DNA from: Pseudomonadota bacterium
GTDB lineage: Bacteria; Pseudomonadota; Gammaproteobacteria; Burkholderiales; SCOH01
Direction: 5' to 3'
NCBI GenBank assembly: GCA_030917985.1
Contig: JAUPTR010000082.1
Coordinates: 1-25,579, forward strand
DNA: 25,579 bases
Below are positions 23,568-25,579 of the stretch, in pieces (the stretch's first letter is position 1; every line of letters starts with the position of its first letter). The translations under genes were made by a program, and so were the position numbers. The notes beneath the pieces were generated by a model, which did not search any database, was not told where the DNA came from, and saw nothing but the letters and a program-made list of their open reading frames with translations.

Positions 23568-24157
23568 GTTCGGCATCGTTGTGCGGTGTCGATGAAGCCG
23601 GGCGTGGTCCGTTGGTCGGTGCTGTTTATGCCGCAGCCGTGGTGCTGGGGCCTGACCACGGAATTGTTGGCCTTGCCGATTCGAAAAAGCTTAGCGAGGC
23701 GCGTCGTGAGCAACTTGCTGCCCTGATTCGTAAACAGGCCTTGGCGTGGAGTATTGCATCTGCCAGTGCAGCGGAGATTGATCAACTCAATATCCTGAAT
23801 GCCACCATGCTTGCCATGCGCCGGGCGGTAGAGGGCTTGGCAATCTTGCCTGATGAAGTCCTGGTGGATGGCAATCGTGTGCCCGCACTAAACGTGCCAG
23901 CACGCGCCATCGTCAAGGGGGATGCGACGGTAGCAGAGATTTCTGCTGCGTCAATTCTTGCCAAAACGGCGCGAGACGAATCGATGCGGCAATTGCATCA
24001 ACTACACCCGCGATATGGTTTTGATCGCCATAAAGGGTATCCCACCGAGGCCCATCTGCAGGCGCTGGAGCAATGGGGGGTGTTGTCCGAGCACAGGCGC
24101 AGTTTCGGCCCAGTGAAACAAGCGTTGCAGCTGGGCCAGCGTTCACTGTTCCAATAA
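23564..24157 (+). CDS. rnhB: Ribonuclease HII
   Basis: RNase HII removes single ribonucleotides and RNA primers from DNA/RNA hybrids. The 197 residues match the family. The DEDD metal site is visible as D10 and E11 (CGVDEAGRGPLVG), D102 (VLVDGNRVP) and D120 (VKGDATVAEISAASILAKTA). The C-terminal YGFDRHKGYPTEAHLQAL is typical. It starts in the ATGA overlap with lpxB and is the last gene I can assign to this operon. Confidence 0.97.
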   Translation: MSSASLCGVDEAGRGPLVGAVYAAAVVLGPDHGIVGLADSKKLSEARREQLAALIRKQALAWSIASASAAEIDQLNILNATMLAMRRAVEGLAILPDEVLVDGNRVPALNVPARAIVKGDATVAEISAASILAKTARDESMRQLHQLHPRYGFDRHKGYPTEAHLQALEQWGVLSEHRRSFGPVKQALQLGQRSLFQ

Positions 24158-24487
24158 CGCAGAGATTTTCCGCCGCAGGGGTGGGCAAGGTCCTGCCTTA
24201 TGCCGCATGCTATTGGCACATGAAGATCATGCTACTGATTTTTCTGCCCTTGTCCGGCGGGTGATCCAGTAGGCTCACGCAATGCGCTCATTCCTTTTGT
24301 CGCCGGAAATCAACCGGTAAGCCATTTTTCGCGTTGAACGATAGCCTTTAGCACAAAAAACGCTATAGTCAAAATTGGCAGGTCTAAACCGGTTTTTGCC
24401 TACATGGGCTGGGTTCTGTTGACATAGGTTTCACAGATCACATTGAGCCCGCAACGCGCTGTTTGCGTCATTCTTGGAGGTGTGACA
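24158..24487 (+). other. 330-nt intergenic region, no clear gene
   Basis: No convincing ORF or RNA gene was seen. TCCGGCG (24253-24259) and CGCCGGA (24301-24307) form a distant inverted repeat with about 41 nt between. AAACCGGTTT at 24386-24395 is a 10-bp palindrome that could be an operator. TTGACA at 24419-24424 is a perfect -35 hexamer, but the position 17 nt further reads ATTGAG, a poor -10. No standard terminator with a T-run follows rnhB. Confidence 0.4.
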
Positions 24488-25228
24488 ATGTCAGTACCCG
24501 TGATCGTCATGATCCAGGATTCATCTTGGCAGATGCTGGTTATGGAGCATCTTGCCAGTGCAGGCATCGGCGCGGTTGCCGTAGCCGATTCGGCACAACT
24601 GGTGCGACATGTCAGCGAGGCGCAGGACAAGGTTGTCTGCATCATCGAACACGATGCACACGGCTTTGGCCGACGCATGTTTGCAGAGCTGCTGCGACAG
24701 GGCAAGGGTGCTGTCCCGGTCATATTCAATATCGATTCGGCCGTTGATGCGGAAGTATCGCAGCGTTTGCTGCTGAATGGCGCACTGGCGGTGTTGCCGA
24801 AAAATATCGCCCAGCTACCGTCGCTGGTGCGAATGGTGCTGCACGCAATTGATCTGCGTTACTGGCATTACGAGGAAACGCAACCCTGGTCTGCCATGGC
24901 GGTGTCAAAGCTGAATCGAATCCGCGATATCATCATGTATGAATGTTACCGGGCGCGGGCAAGTGGTGATGCGCGCAAGCTGCACACCCTGCAGGATATT
25001 GATGTGGCGCTGGAAGCGATTCTCGCCATGGATGTATTCAACCCGTGGCATGCGGTTGTTGCAGTGGATCGTTATGACGGCAACCTTACCGCATGGGGGC
25101 GGCTGGCCATGCTGCTGGCGAGTAGTCTGGGCTTGGCCCTGCCTGCAAAGCAGGACGTCTTGCCTTATATCCGTCGTTGTTTTCCCAGCAGGGAGTACGT
25201 TCGCCCTGATACCGTCAGCCTTGGCTGA
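24488..25228 (+). CDS. Divergent receiver-like protein of unknown function
   Basis: I do not recognise this 246-residue protein by name. Residues 1-120 look like a degenerate response-regulator receiver: MSVPVIVMIQDSSWQMLVME as strand 1 with helix 1, VVCIIEHDAHGFG where the phospho-Asp loop should be, PVIFNIDSAVD at strand 4, and VLPKNIAQLPSLVRMVLHAI with the conserved lysine of strand 5. The phospho-Asp seems replaced by Glu or shifted. The C-terminal half (about 130-246) is mostly helical and matches no family I can place. No helix-turn-helix, GGDEF or HD motif is obvious. The ATG has a perfect GGAGG 7 nt upstream. It is convergent with an HPt protein, which suggests a phosphorelay context. 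Confidence 0.55.
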   Translation: MSVPVIVMIQDSSWQMLVMEHLASAGIGAVAVADSAQLVRHVSEAQDKVVCIIEHDAHGFGRRMFAELLRQGKGAVPVIFNIDSAVDAEVSQRLLLNGALAVLPKNIAQLPSLVRMVLHAIDLRYWHYEETQPWSAMAVSKLNRIRDIIMYECYRARASGDARKLHTLQDIDVALEAILAMDVFNPWHAVVAVDRYDGNLTAWGRLAMLLASSLGLALPAKQDVLPYIRRCFPSREYVRPDTVSLG

Positions 25229-25246
25229 TTGCCCGCCTGCATTCTG

Positions 25247-25579
25247 CTAACCATTTTGATCCGGCAGGCATTGCTGCAGTTGCGGCAGCACATGTTCCAT
25301 TTCCGCCTCCAGTTCTGCAATCAGAGGTTCCAGTTCCGCCAGCTTGTTGCTTCGTGCCAGTTGTTCGATACGCGTGATCAGGTTGTTGGCGCTATCTATC
25401 GGAAATACGCCCATAGAGCCTTTCAGTGTGTGCGCCACCATTTGTAGTTGCTCTGTCTGCTGTTGCGCCAGTGCCTGTTTGATTTGCTGCAGCTGAGGAG
25501 GGTAGCTTTGCAGCAGCATGGTTGCGAGTTCTGCAAGCAAATCCAGATCGCCGTCGAGCTGATCCTGCAAGACACCCAG
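25247..25579 (-). CDS. C-terminal HPt domain of a signalling protein (5' end outside window)
   Basis: The open frame reaches the right edge, so the N-terminus is missing. The 110 visible residues form one histidine phosphotransfer domain: VLQDQLDGDLDLLAELATML as helix 1, the phospho-His motif MVAHTLKGSMGVFP, and a last helix LIAELEAEMEHVLPQLQQ. HPt domains pass phosphate between receiver domains. The lead-in sequence fits the C-terminus of a hybrid histidine kinase or a receiver-HPt protein; a small stand-alone HPt cannot be excluded. A TTG near 25570 is in frame but is not needed. It ends 18 nt from the convergent receiver-like gene. Confidence 0.85.
   Translation of the reverse strand: MGVLQDQLDGDLDLLAELATMLLQSYPPQLQQIKQALAQQQTEQLQMVAHTLKGSMGVFPIDSANNLITRIEQLARSNKLAELEPLIAELEAEMEHVLPQLQQCLPDQNG

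Noticed and set aside
24377..24400. GGCAGG...TTTGCC hairpin as a terminator after rnhB
   Set aside because: It needs two G-U pairs and a large loop, has no trailing T-run, and lies over 200 nt after the stop.

Overview
The window looks like chromosomal DNA of a flagellated Gram-negative proteobacterium. A beta-proteobacterium, perhaps near the Neisseriales, is my best guess. That guess rests on overall gene order and protein style, not on a phylogenetic marker I could test. The layout is dense, with many 4-nt ATGA stop/start overlaps, and nearly every gene belongs to a well-known family.

Region 1 (1-6995, + strand) is flagellar. It opens with the C-terminal end of a flagellin, followed by flaG, an unusually long fliD (filament cap), fliS (flagellin chaperone) and a fliT-like gene. 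A 382-nt structured intergenic stretch ending in a bidirectional terminator separates these from a second coupled block. That block holds a DUF2802 membrane-anchored protein, a FliK-type hook-length protein with three 29-residue tandem repeats, a stand-alone FlhB C-terminal-domain homologue, and a tartronate-semialdehyde-reductase-like dehydrogenase that overlaps the flagellar genes by 4 nt.

Region 2 (7018-9807) is convergent to region 1. It carries prfB-lysS on the minus strand. prfB is interrupted by the classic +1 programmed frameshift (in-frame TGA after codon 27). A strong bidirectional terminator separates lysS from the dehydrogenase.

Region 3 (9836-24157, + strand) is the conserved translation and envelope cluster: rpsB-tsf-pyrH-frr-uppS-cdsA-dxr-rseP-bamA-skp-lpxD-fabZ-lpxA-lpxB-rnhB. 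Its promoter faces that of prfB-lysS. A structured leader precedes rpsB, and an intrinsic terminator or attenuator sits between rpsB and tsf. The cluster joins ribosome and elongation-factor supply, UMP kinase, ribosome recycling, undecaprenyl and isoprenoid precursors, CDP-DAG, the site-2 protease, outer-membrane protein assembly and lipid A synthesis.

Region 4 (24158-25579) holds a 330-nt gap, a divergent receiver-like protein of unknown function, and the C-terminal HPt domain of a minus-strand signalling protein that runs off the window edge.

I found no mobile element, CRISPR array, tRNA or rRNA. The least explained items are the structured 3723-4002 region, the hairpin joining flaG to fliD, the rpsB leader, the FliK repeats and the 24488 pseudo-receiver gene. 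None of these amounts to a clear new system from sequence alone.
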